Assembly (NCBI GenBank): GCA_019358975.1
Contig: JAHHIL010000005.1
Span: 152,157-216,156, forward strand
DNA: 64,000 nt
Reading direction: 5' to 3'
Origin: Trichocoleus desertorum ATA4-8-CV12
Lineage (GTDB): Bacteria; Cyanobacteriota; Cyanobacteriia; FACHB-46
This document shows, piece by piece, positions 17,026 through 25,917 of this stretch (positions within the stretch are counted from its first letter, which is position 1; each line of letters starts with the position of its first letter). The translations under genes were made by a program, and so were the position numbers. The notes beneath the pieces were generated by a model, which was not told where the DNA came from, searched no databases, and saw only the letters and a list, made by a program, of their open reading frames with translations.

Positions 17026-20000
17026 TAACGGTGGAGTTTTTAGCTTATCTGCGGCAATTAGATATTCAAGTTTGGTTAGAGGGAGCCAATCTCCGCTGTA
17101 GTGCCCCGGAAGGAGCCTTGACCCCAGAATTACGGGCCGCGATCGCCCAACGCAAGTCAGAACTGCTGCACTGGTTCCAGCAAGCTCATGCCTCTACCTA
17201 TCAAGCTGCCCCTGAGCTAAAGCCAATTTCCCGTGATCAAGCCTTACCGCTCTCCTTTGCCCAACAGCGATTATGGTTTCTCGATCAACTGGTGCCAGAA
17301 AATCCCTTCTACAACATGCCCTCAGCAGTGCGACTGAGTGGGAGTTTGCATCTAAGGGCTCTGGAACAAGCTTTTGCCGAAATGGTGCAACGTCATGAAA
17401 CGCTACGGACTCGCTTTGCCAAAGTAGACGGACAGCCCACGCAGATGATCACGCCTACTTTGCCACTACCTATCCCAGTGATCGATCTGCAAGCGCTGAC
17501 TCCCTCGGCACAGGAGTTGGCTATTCAACAAATTGCGACCGAGGAAGCGCATTGTCCCTTTGATCTCACGATCAGTCCCTTGCTGCGGGTGAAGTTGTTG
17601 CAGCTAGAGGCAACAGAATATCTACTACTGCTCAATCTACACCATATTATTTCGGATGGCTGGTCACTGGGAGTGTTGATGCGAGAGCTAGGAATGCTCT
17701 ATACAGCCTTTGCCAAAGGTCATTCTTCTCCTTTACCAGAGTTGCCAATTCAGTATGCCGACTTTGCTCACTGGCAGCGGCAATGGTTACAGGGAGAAGT
17801 GCTGGAGTCGCAACTCTCTTACTGGCGGCAGCAGCTACAGGATCTACCAGTGCTGAGTCTTCCAGTTGATCATCCCCGCCCAGCCACCCAAAGTTATAAA
17901 GGCGCGATCGCTCCCTTAGCATTATCTCCCCAACTCACTCAAGCTCTGGAGGAACTGAGTCAGCAAGCGGGCACGACGCTGTTTATGACCCTTTTGGCTG
18001 CGTTTCAAACTCTACTTTTCCGCTATACAGGGCAGACCGATGTGGTGGTAGGGTCTCCCATTGCCAATCGTAACCGCAGCGAGCTTGAGGGGTTGATTGG
18101 CTTCTTCGTCAACAGCTTAGTCCTACGCACCGATCTCTCTGGTAATCCGACGTTTTGGGAGTTGCTGGAGCGATCGCGGGAAGTGGCATTAGCCGCCTAT
18201 GCTCATCAGGATGTACCGTTTGAGAAGTTGGTTGAGGAACTGCATCCAGAGCGGGACTTGAGTCGCAATCCGTTATTTCAGGTAGCCTTTGCGCTCCAGA
18301 ATGCACCAATGACATCGCTAGAACTTCCGGGGCTAACGTTATCTCCTTGGAAACTAGATGTTGGCACTGCTCGGTTTGATCTAGAGTTCCATTTGTGGGA
18401 GCAATCACAGGGACTGAGTGGCCTCTGGGATACCCCAAAGGAGGGGTTGAGTGGCTTTGTGGCTTACAGTACGGAGCTATTTGAGCTAGCCACCATTACG
18501 CGAATGATTGGGCATTTTCAAACCCTGCTAGAGGGAATTGTGGCCAATCCAAAGCAGCGGTTAGCCGAGTTGCCAATCCTTAGCGCCGCCGAACAACATC
18601 AACTGTTAGTGGAATGGAATCAAACTCAGGTGGAGTACAGCAAAGATGCCTGTATTCATCACCTATTTGCTGCCCAAGCTGCCAAAACACCTGATGCGAT
18701 CGCAGTTTCCGCACCCTTTGGGAACGCAGTTGGGTTTGCCGATCAGCAACTGACCTATCAAGAATTAGATCAACGAGCGAATCAACTCGCGCATTATTTA
18801 CAGCAAGTAGGAGTGGGGCCAGAAACCCTGGTTGGTATCTGTGTCGATCGCTCCCTCGATATCCTAATTGCCATCTTGGGCGTATGGAAAGCGGGGGGTG
18901 CTTATGTGCCACTCGATCCAGAGTATCCCCGCGATCGCCTCCAGTTTATGTTGCAAGATGCTCAGGTTTCGGTTCTACTGACGCAGCGATCGCATTTAGA
19001 GTTGTTATGTCAGGGCCAGGATCAGACGGTGCGAGTGATTTGTTTAGATCAAGATTGGGAGTTGGTTGCACAGCAAAAGCAGTCAGCCCCCGCTAGTGTT
19101 GTGACAGCCGATCAGTTAGCTTATGTGATCTACACTTCTGGCTCGACCGGGACGCCTAAAGGGGTGATGGTAGAGCATCGTGGGTTGTGCAATGTGGTGA
19201 CGGCACAGCAGCAGAGCTTCAATTTGTCGCCTGGTAGTCGGGTGTTGCAATTTAGCGCTTGGAGCTTCGATGCTTCTATCTTTGAGATGCTGATGGCGTG
19301 GGGCGCTGGTGGTTCACTCCATATTGTTCCCCAGTCAGCGCGATCGCCTGGAGTAGAACTGGTTCGACTCATCCAAACCCAGGGTATTGCTGCTGCGATT
19401 TTGCCGCCTGCGGTCTTGGCCCTGTTGCCAGAAGGTGATCTGCCGATGTTGCAAACGATGATTGCAGGTGGAGAAGCTTGTAGTAGTGAAATCGTGAGCA
19501 AGTGGGCACGAGGACGACGGCTGTTTAATGCCTATGGGCCTACAGAAACCACGATTTGGGCGACAGTAGCCGAACTCACGGGTAGAGCTGACAGCAGCGA
19601 AAAGCCCCCAATTGGTTGTCCTGTGGCGAACACCCAAGTTTATGTTTTAGATCCTCATCAACAGCCTGTGCCGATTGGCGTGATTGGTGAGTTATACATT
19701 GGTGGTGACGGAGTGGCTAGGGGATATCTCAACCGACCAGAGTTAACTGCTGAACGCTTTATTCCTTGCCCATTTAGCGCTAGCCTAGCAGCAAGATTGT
19801 ACAAAACAGGAGATTTGGTTCGTTATCGACCAGATGGCACCTTAGCATTCATCGGTCGAGCAGATGAACAGGTCAAGGTTCGGGGCTTCCGGATGGAATT
19901 GGGTGAGATTGAGGCGGTTTTGCAGCAGCATCCTTTGGTGAGAGGGGCGATCGCCACGGTACATGCAGCAGCATCTGGAGATCAACGATTGACGGCTTAT

Positions 20001-21785
20001 GTCTCCCTGCATCCAGAGCGTCAAGGAGAAGGATTTGCGATCGCCCAGCAACTACAGCAGGAGCAAGTAGAGTATTGGCAAACTCTCTATGAGCAAACCT
20101 ATACCCAGCCTCTTAATTCTGCTGATCCAACGTTTAATATTGTGGGTTGGAATAGCAGTTATACGGGGCAACCTATTCCAATAGAACAGATGCGAGAATG
20201 GGTCGATCGCCGAGTGGAAAATATTCTCGCCCTGAAACCTCAGCGAGTTCTAGAAATTGGTTGCGGCACTGGATTGCTGCTATTTCAGTTGGCTCCTCAC
20301 TGTCTAGAATATTGGGGCACAGATTTTTCTCAAGTCTCCCTCGATGCGATTCGGCAACAGCTAAACCAGCACCAGTTGCCGCCAGTCAAGCTATTGCAGC
20401 GCTCAGCTAACGACTTTACGGATATAGAGCCAGATAGATTTGATCTGATTATCCTGAATTCGGTGGTGCAGTACTTTCCGAGTGTGGATTATTTGTTGCA
20501 AGTCTTGGAGGGAGCGCTACAAGTCCTAACTCCGGGCGGTTCTCTGTTTATTGGGGATGTGCGGAATCTAGCGCTGTTGTCTGCTTTTCATGCTTCTGTG
20601 CAGATGTATCAAGCTAGCCCTGCATTAGAGCGATCGCAGCTCCAGCAACGAGTTCAACGAACCATGTTTGAGGAACCAGAACTAGTGATTGAGCCAGATT
20701 TCTTTCAGGCGTTGCGATCGCGTTTTCCCCAAATTCAGGAGGTGCAAATTCAGCTCACTCGCGGTCAGGCTCACAATGAAATGACCCAGTTTCGCTATAA
20801 CGTCATCTTGCACAAAGTAACTCAGGATCGGGAAAGCTTGGCTACACAGCCGTTGGTGCCGATGAGTCTGGATGGCTCTACGTGGGATTGGACGAACGAA
20901 CTAACCGTGGCTGCAATGCACCAGCATTTAGTGAAAGCACAACCACAGAGGTTGGCAATCAGAGGTGTACCGAATGCGCGTGTGATGGCAGCAGTTAAAA
21001 CAGCGGCTTGGTTGACAGAGGCCGCAGAACCTCAAACTGTAGGACAGATGCGAGCCGCCCTAGAGCAGTTGGCAGAGCCTGGCATTGACCCGGAAGCTTG
21101 GTGGAATTTGGAGCAGGAGTTACCTTATCACGTAAACGTGAGCTGGTCGGCAGTTGGGGTTGATCGTTATGATGTGATCCTGCAACATCAGGAGGTCAAG
21201 CCACAGAAGGAGAGATTTGAACTTGAGGCGATCGCCCCGGCTCGTCCTTGGTCTACTTATGCCAATCAACCGCTGCAAAGACAGTTGGCGCGACAGTTAG
21301 TGCCCCAGCTCCGAAATTACCTAGAGCAGAAGTTGCCAGACTATATGGTGCCTGCTGCTTTTGTCGTATTAGAAACTCTCCCTCTCACCCCCAGCGGCAA
21401 GATTGATCGTCGAGCTCTCCCTGCTCCCGTTCCAGTAGAGTCAACGCAAGGATATGTGGCACCGCGATCGCCGATGGAAGCAAAATTAGTCTCTATTTGG
21501 TCCGAATTGCTAGGAGTCAAGCGAGTCGGTATTCACGACAACTTCTTTGAGCTGGGAGGGCATTCTCTCTTGGCCACTCAATTAACCTCGCGGATTCGGG
21601 ATGCTTTCGCCGTAGAACTACCACTGCGTAATTTATTTGAGTCTCCCACCATCGCTCAACTGGCTCAGCAAATTGATAGTTTACAGGTGAGTCAACTCCA
21701 GCCGTCTATCCCTGCCATTGTTCCTCTTTCCAGAGAAGCACATCGGCGATCGCGATCGTCTTTGAATCAGAATCAAGGGAGATAA
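17022..21785 (+). CDS. NRPS module 2 with N-methyltransferase (TubC dock-C-A-MT-PCP)
   Basis: The 1587-residue protein starts at a TTG whose last bases overlap the upstream TGA; AGGAGGTG five bases upstream supports this start. Residues 1-52 form a TubC-type N-terminal docking domain (VEFLAYLRQLDIQVWLEGAN). A condensation domain follows (about 74-515, HHIISDGW at 207-214), then an adenylation domain (about 540-1000). An N-methyltransferase of about 350 residues is inserted between A8 and A10, with the SAM motif LEIGCGTG near 1077. A10 is SGKIDRRALP near 1456 and the carrier serine is in ELGGHSLL near 1511. It should add one N-methylated residue. The specificity positions read D-A-F-I-I-G-A-I-W-K, which I cannot match to a known amino acid. 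No epimerisation domain is present, so the residue stays L. Confidence 0.94.
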   Translation: MITVEFLAYLRQLDIQVWLEGANLRCSAPEGALTPELRAAIAQRKSELLHWFQQAHASTYQAAPELKPISRDQALPLSFAQQRLWFLDQLVPENPFYNMPSAVRLSGSLHLRALEQAFAEMVQRHETLRTRFAKVDGQPTQMITPTLPLPIPVIDLQALTPSAQELAIQQIATEEAHCPFDLTISPLLRVKLLQLEATEYLLLLNLHHIISDGWSLGVLMRELGMLYTAFAKGHSSPLPELPIQYADFAHWQRQWLQGEVLESQLSYWRQQLQDLPVLSLPVDHPRPATQSYKGAIAPLALSPQLTQALEELSQQAGTTLFMTLLAAFQTLLFRYTGQTDVVVGSPIANRNRSELEGLIGFFVNSLVLRTDLSGNPTFWELLERSREVALAAYAHQDVPFEKLVEELHPERDLSRNPLFQVAFALQNAPMTSLELPGLTLSPWKLDVGTARFDLEFHLWEQSQGLSGLWDTPKEGLSGFVAYSTELFELATITRMIGHFQTLLEGIVANPKQRLAELPILSAAEQHQLLVEWNQTQVEYSKDACIHHLFAAQAAKTPDAIAVSAPFGNAVGFADQQLTYQELDQRANQLAHYLQQVGVGPETLVGICVDRSLDILIAILGVWKAGGAYVPLDPEYPRDRLQFMLQDAQVSVLLTQRSHLELLCQGQDQTVRVICLDQDWELVAQQKQSAPASVVTADQLAYVIYTSGSTGTPKGVMVEHRGLCNVVTAQQQSFNLSPGSRVLQFSAWSFDASIFEMLMAWGAGGSLHIVPQSARSPGVELVRLIQTQGIAAAILPPAVLALLPEGDLPMLQTMIAGGEACSSEIVSKWARGRRLFNAYGPTETTIWATVAELTGRADSSEKPPIGCPVANTQVYVLDPHQQPVPIGVIGELYIGGDGVARGYLNRPELTAERFIPCPFSASLAARLYKTGDLVRYRPDGTLAFIGRADEQVKVRGFRMELGEIEAVLQQHPLVRGAIATVHAAASGDQRLTAYVSLHPERQGEGFAIAQQLQQEQVEYWQTLYEQTYTQPLNSADPTFNIVGWNSSYTGQPIPIEQMREWVDRRVENILALKPQRVLEIGCGTGLLLFQLAPHCLEYWGTDFSQVSLDAIRQQLNQHQLPPVKLLQRSANDFTDIEPDRFDLIILNSVVQYFPSVDYLLQVLEGALQVLTPGGSLFIGDVRNLALLSAFHASVQMYQASPALERSQLQQRVQRTMFEEPELVIEPDFFQALRSRFPQIQEVQIQLTRGQAHNEMTQFRYNVILHKVTQDRESLATQPLVPMSLDGSTWDWTNELTVAAMHQHLVKAQPQRLAIRGVPNARVMAAVKTAAWLTEAAEPQTVGQMRAALEQLAEPGIDPEAWWNLEQELPYHVNVSWSAVGVDRYDVILQHQEVKPQKERFELEAIAPARPWSTYANQPLQRQLARQLVPQLRNYLEQKLPDYMVPAAFVVLETLPLTPSGKIDRRALPAPVPVESTQGYVAPRSPMEAKLVSIWSELLGVKRVGIHDNFFELGGHSLLATQLTSRIRDAFAVELPLRNLFESPTIAQLAQQIDSLQVSQLQPSIPAIVPLSREAHRRSRSSLNQNQGR

Positions 21786-21788
21786 CAG

Positions 21789-24700
21789 GTGGTAGCCAGT
21801 CACAGCCAGGAAGAAGTGTTTATCTTTCCGGCGTCATTTGCTCAGCAGCGATTGTGGTTTTTGCACCAGTTGGTGCCAGAGAATCCTTTTTATAATGTCT
21901 CGGCGGTGATGCGCTTGCAAGGAGACTTACATTTAGGAGCCCTAGAGCAAGCTTTTCAGGAGATTGGGCAGCGCCATGAGGTTCTCCGGACAACGTTTGC
22001 CGTGGTGGAGGGAGAACTGGCTCAAATTATTAGCCCTGATTTCCATTTGCCTCTACCTGTAGTAAATTTACAAGCGACTCCCGCGATCGCGCGTACCGCA
22101 GCAGCCCAGAAAATTGCCCAAGAGACTGCCCGACGCTGCTTTGATCTCACACAGGGGCTGTTGTTCCGGGTACAGCTATTGCAGCTAGAGGCGGCGGACT
22201 ATATCTTGCTGCTCAATCTCCATCATATTGTGGCGGATGGTTGGTCGATCGCTGTACTGATCCGAGAGTTGACTACGCTCTATCCTGCTTTTCTCAAGTG
22301 CCAACCATCTCCTTTACCAGAGTTACCCATTCAGTATGCTGACTTTGCCCATTGGCAGCGAGAGTATTTGCAAGGTGAGGTCTTGGCCTCTCAGCTATCC
22401 TACTGGCGACAACAGCTTCAAGATCTCCCTGAATTGCAGTTACCTACCGATCATCCCCGTCCAGTCACACCTAGTTATCGGGGTGCTGCCCAACAGCTAG
22501 AGCTATCACCTGAACTAACCTCAGCTTTAGAGAGCTTGAGCGATCGTGCGGGGGTATCCCTCTTTATGACGCTGCTCGCTGCATTTCAGACGCTGCTGTA
22601 CCGTTATACGGGGCAAACAGATATCGTGGTGGGTTCTGCGATCGCCAACCGCAACCGCACTGAACTAGAGGATTTAATTGGATTCTTTGTTAACAGTTTA
22701 GTGTTACGAACCGATCTATCTGGTAATCCTACCTTTGAGGAGCTATTAGCACGAGTTTCTCACATGACATTGGCTGCCTATGCTCATCAGGAGGTGCCTT
22801 TTGAGAAATTAGTTGAGGAGTTGCAACCTGCACGTGACTTGAGTCGGAACCCGCTCTTTCAGGTGGTATTTACGCTCCAAAATACTCCAGTAGCCAAGCT
22901 AGAACTACCTGGACTCGTGCTGAGTAGCTGGCCCTTAGAAACAGAAACTGCTCGCGTTGATCTGGAATTTCATGTTTATAAATCTCTAGATCGGCTTACC
23001 TGTACCGCCATCTACAGCACTGATTTATTTGAACCAGCTACCATCACCCGCCTACTCGGACATTTCCAGACATTGCTGACAGAAATTGCCGCCTACCCGC
23101 AACAACCGATTGCCCGCCTATCCATTTTGTCTCCTCGCGAACATCATCAGCTCTTGGAAGAGTGGAACCAAACAGCGACTCACGATGTTGCTCCTCTCTG
23201 TGCTCACCAACTCTTTGAAGCTCAAGTGAGACAAACTCCAGAGGCGGTTGCTCTGATCTATCAAAATCAGCCCCTCACCTATCGATCGCTCAATCAACGA
23301 GCCAATCAACTGGCTCACTACTTGCAGCAGTTGGGTGTAAGCTCAGAAGTTTTGGTGGGTCTCTGTGTCGATCGCTCTCTAGAAATGGTAATCAGCCTAT
23401 TAGCGATTTGGAAAGCGGGTGGTGCTTATTTGCCCCTCGACCCTACCTATCCCCGCGATCGCTTGCGGTTTATGTTCGCGGATGCTGAAGTTAAGATTTT
23501 AATTACGCAATCCTGCCATCTGCATTTGTTTGATAGTGAGTTGTTACAAGTAGTTTGTCTGGATCAGGAGCAGGGAGCGATCGCATCACAAAGCCCAGTT
23601 AACCCAACTGACCAGATTACGGTCAACAATTTGGCTTATGTCATCTATACTTCGGGTTCTACAGGTCAGCCCAAGGGTGTCTTAGTGGAACATCGAGGGC
23701 TGAGCAACTTGGTGGAGGCGCAAAGACAAATTTTTCGTCCTAAACTCGATAGCCGCGTTCTGCAATTTGCCTCCCTAAGCTTCGATGCTGCCATCTTCGA
23801 GATCCTGATGGCTTTGGCTAACGGAGCTACCCTCTACCTAGCACCTCAGACATCTTTGCTGCCTGGGCCAGACTTATGCCATTTTCTCCGTGATCATGCG
23901 ATTACCCATGCCACCCTGCCTCCCAGCGTCTTATCTGTTTTATCCACAGAGTCTCTACCCGCTCTACAAGTGCTGATCTCGGCGGGAGAAGCTTGTTCTA
24001 GTAGCATTGTTAAACGTTGGGCGCAAGGACGGCGGTTCTTTAATGCTTATGGTCCCACCGAAGCGACTATTTGGGCTACTGTTGCTGAGTTGAGTGTAGA
24101 TAACGCTAAACCTACCATCGGTCGTCCGATCGCCAATACTCAAATCTACATCCTAGATGCTAATCTCCAACCTGTTCCCATTGGTGTTGTCGGTGAGTTG
24201 TATATTGCTGGCATTGGCCTTGCCCGTGGCTACCTCAATCGCCCTAACCTCACGGCTGAGCGTTTTATTTCTCCTCCTCCCCTCTCCCCTCTCTCCTCTC
24301 TCCTCACCCACCTCTACAAATCTGGCGATCGCGCTCGGTATCTCCCTGACGGTAATATTGAGTTTTTGGGGCGAGCGGATACCCAGGTAAAGTTACGAGG
24401 CTTCCGGGTTGAGTTGGGTGAAATTGAAGCTGTGCTTCAGCAACATTCTGCGGTTCAAGCGGCAGTTGCGATCGCTCAAAAGGATAAGACATCCGGGGAT
24501 CTGTGTTTAGTCGCTTATGTTGTTCCTCGTCAACAACAGTCTGTTGAAACAAGTGAGTTGCGAGAGTTCCTGCGATCGCGTCTCCCTCATTACTTAATTC
24601 CCTCAACATTTGTTCTGCTGCCAACTCTGCCGCTCACGCCGAACGGAAAAGTAGATCGTGCTGCTTTGCCAATGCCTGAACTCACCAATTCTAGGCAGAA

Positions 24701-25808
24701 GACGGCGATCGCTCCGCCTCGGACCCTAACAGAAGAGAAACTCGTTCAGATTTGGTCAGTGGTGTTGAACTTAGAGCAGGTTGGTATTGATGACAATTTC
24801 TTTGCGCTGGGGGGAGATTCGTTTTTAGCGCTGCGTCTGATGGATCAAGTTCAACAGCAGTTTGGGCAATCTCTACCTTTATCGACGCTGTTTCTGTCTC
24901 CAACAGTCGAGCAATTGGCAAAACAGCTAACTAAACCATTGACCCACCCAGAATCTCTAGTTTGGTCGCCTCTCGTGCCGCTGCAACCTGCGGGCGCTAA
25001 ACCTCCCCTTTTCTGTATCCATCCTGTCATGGGGGTGGTGTTGCCTTATTATGAACTAGCTCGTCAGATCAGGACTGACCGTCCCTTTTATGGTCTGCAA
25101 CCTCTGGGATTAGATGGGCAACATCCGCCGCTCAATAGTATTGAGGAGATGGCGAACTACTATATCAAGGCGATTCAAGTGGTTCAGCCCCAAGGCCCCT
25201 ACTATTTAGGAGGGTGGTCGTTCGGAGGGTTGGTGGCTTTTGAAATGGCTCGACAACTACAGCAAGCAGGCTATGAAGTGGCGCTGTTAGCATTACTCGA
25301 TACCCTCGCTCCCATCCCCAGCAACCAACCTTCTCTCTGGGAGAGTTTGCAATTTCTCATCACCACCGTACTGAAATCATTGCCATCCTTTGGTTGGGAC
25401 TACTGCCGTCTTCTGTTCGCGGCTCTGATGGCGACTGTTGGGGTAGGGCGATCGCGCCCCAAACGCCTCCTCGCTCTGACAAAGACTGGTGAAGCGACTC
25501 CTACCTTGCTCCCGCCTAACTCGCAACTCCGACTGCTGAAAGAGTTAGCTCTGAGCCCCATGCTCCGCATCTTTTATGCCAACAGTCAGGCAGTGCAGCG
25601 CTACACACCTAAGATTTATTCGGGGCCAGTGACGCTGTTCAAAAGCTCAAAACCACCCAGCCAAGCTCTGCCAGATCAGGCTCTGGGTTGGCATAGTTTG
25701 ACAACAGCCGAAGTGAGAATTCATGTGATTCCTGGGGATCACTTCTCTATCCTGAAGCAGCCCCATGTAGAGATTTTGGCTGAACAGTTGCGCCGTTACC
25801 TAAAGTAG
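21789..25808 (+). CDS. NRPS termination module (C-A-PCP-TE)
   Basis: The 1339-residue protein starts at a GTG three bases after the previous stop, with AAGGGAG upstream. Domains are condensation (about 12-450, HHIVADGW near 144), adenylation (about 480-975, A3 YTSGSTGQPKG near 620), carrier (serine in GGDSFLALRLM near 1007) and a type I thioesterase (about 1065-1339) with GWSFGG near 1141 and the histidine in GDHFSI near 1320. The thioesterase would release the chain by hydrolysis or cyclisation. The specificity positions read D-A-F-T-I-A-A-I-W-K, closest to phenylalanine-type codes such as GrsA but with Trp instead of Cys at the ninth place. A Pro/Leu/Ser-rich stretch (24270-24305) sits at the same A7-A8 site that holds the repeat in module 1. 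Confidence 0.94.
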   Translation: MVASHSQEEVFIFPASFAQQRLWFLHQLVPENPFYNVSAVMRLQGDLHLGALEQAFQEIGQRHEVLRTTFAVVEGELAQIISPDFHLPLPVVNLQATPAIARTAAAQKIAQETARRCFDLTQGLLFRVQLLQLEAADYILLLNLHHIVADGWSIAVLIRELTTLYPAFLKCQPSPLPELPIQYADFAHWQREYLQGEVLASQLSYWRQQLQDLPELQLPTDHPRPVTPSYRGAAQQLELSPELTSALESLSDRAGVSLFMTLLAAFQTLLYRYTGQTDIVVGSAIANRNRTELEDLIGFFVNSLVLRTDLSGNPTFEELLARVSHMTLAAYAHQEVPFEKLVEELQPARDLSRNPLFQVVFTLQNTPVAKLELPGLVLSSWPLETETARVDLEFHVYKSLDRLTCTAIYSTDLFEPATITRLLGHFQTLLTEIAAYPQQPIARLSILSPREHHQLLEEWNQTATHDVAPLCAHQLFEAQVRQTPEAVALIYQNQPLTYRSLNQRANQLAHYLQQLGVSSEVLVGLCVDRSLEMVISLLAIWKAGGAYLPLDPTYPRDRLRFMFADAEVKILITQSCHLHLFDSELLQVVCLDQEQGAIASQSPVNPTDQITVNNLAYVIYTSGSTGQPKGVLVEHRGLSNLVEAQRQIFRPKLDSRVLQFASLSFDAAIFEILMALANGATLYLAPQTSLLPGPDLCHFLRDHAITHATLPPSVLSVLSTESLPALQVLISAGEACSSSIVKRWAQGRRFFNAYGPTEATIWATVAELSVDNAKPTIGRPIANTQIYILDANLQPVPIGVVGELYIAGIGLARGYLNRPNLTAERFISPPPLSPLSSLLTHLYKSGDRARYLPDGNIEFLGRADTQVKLRGFRVELGEIEAVLQQHSAVQAAVAIAQKDKTSGDLCLVAYVVPRQQQSVETSELREFLRSRLPHYLIPSTFVLLPTLPLTPNGKVDRAALPMPELTNSRQKTAIAPPRTLTEEKLVQIWSVVLNLEQVGIDDNFFALGGDSFLALRLMDQVQQQFGQSLPLSTLFLSPTVEQLAKQLTKPLTHPESLVWSPLVPLQPAGAKPPLFCIHPVMGVVLPYYELARQIRTDRPFYGLQPLGLDGQHPPLNSIEEMANYYIKAIQVVQPQGPYYLGGWSFGGLVAFEMARQLQQAGYEVALLALLDTLAPIPSNQPSLWESLQFLITTVLKSLPSFGWDYCRLLFAALMATVGVGRSRPKRLLALTKTGEATPTLLPPNSQLRLLKELALSPMLRIFYANSQAVQRYTPKIYSGPVTLFKSSKPPSQALPDQALGWHSLTTAEVRIHVIPGDHFSILKQPHVEILAEQLRRYLK

Positions 25809-25917
25809 TACCTTGCACTCACCGGGCTTAATTAAACATAACCGTTCGCTGAGCTACGAGTGAGCCTTAAGAGCTAAGGTTAAATTAGAAGCTTCGAATT
25901 AGAATATTAGGAGTTTC

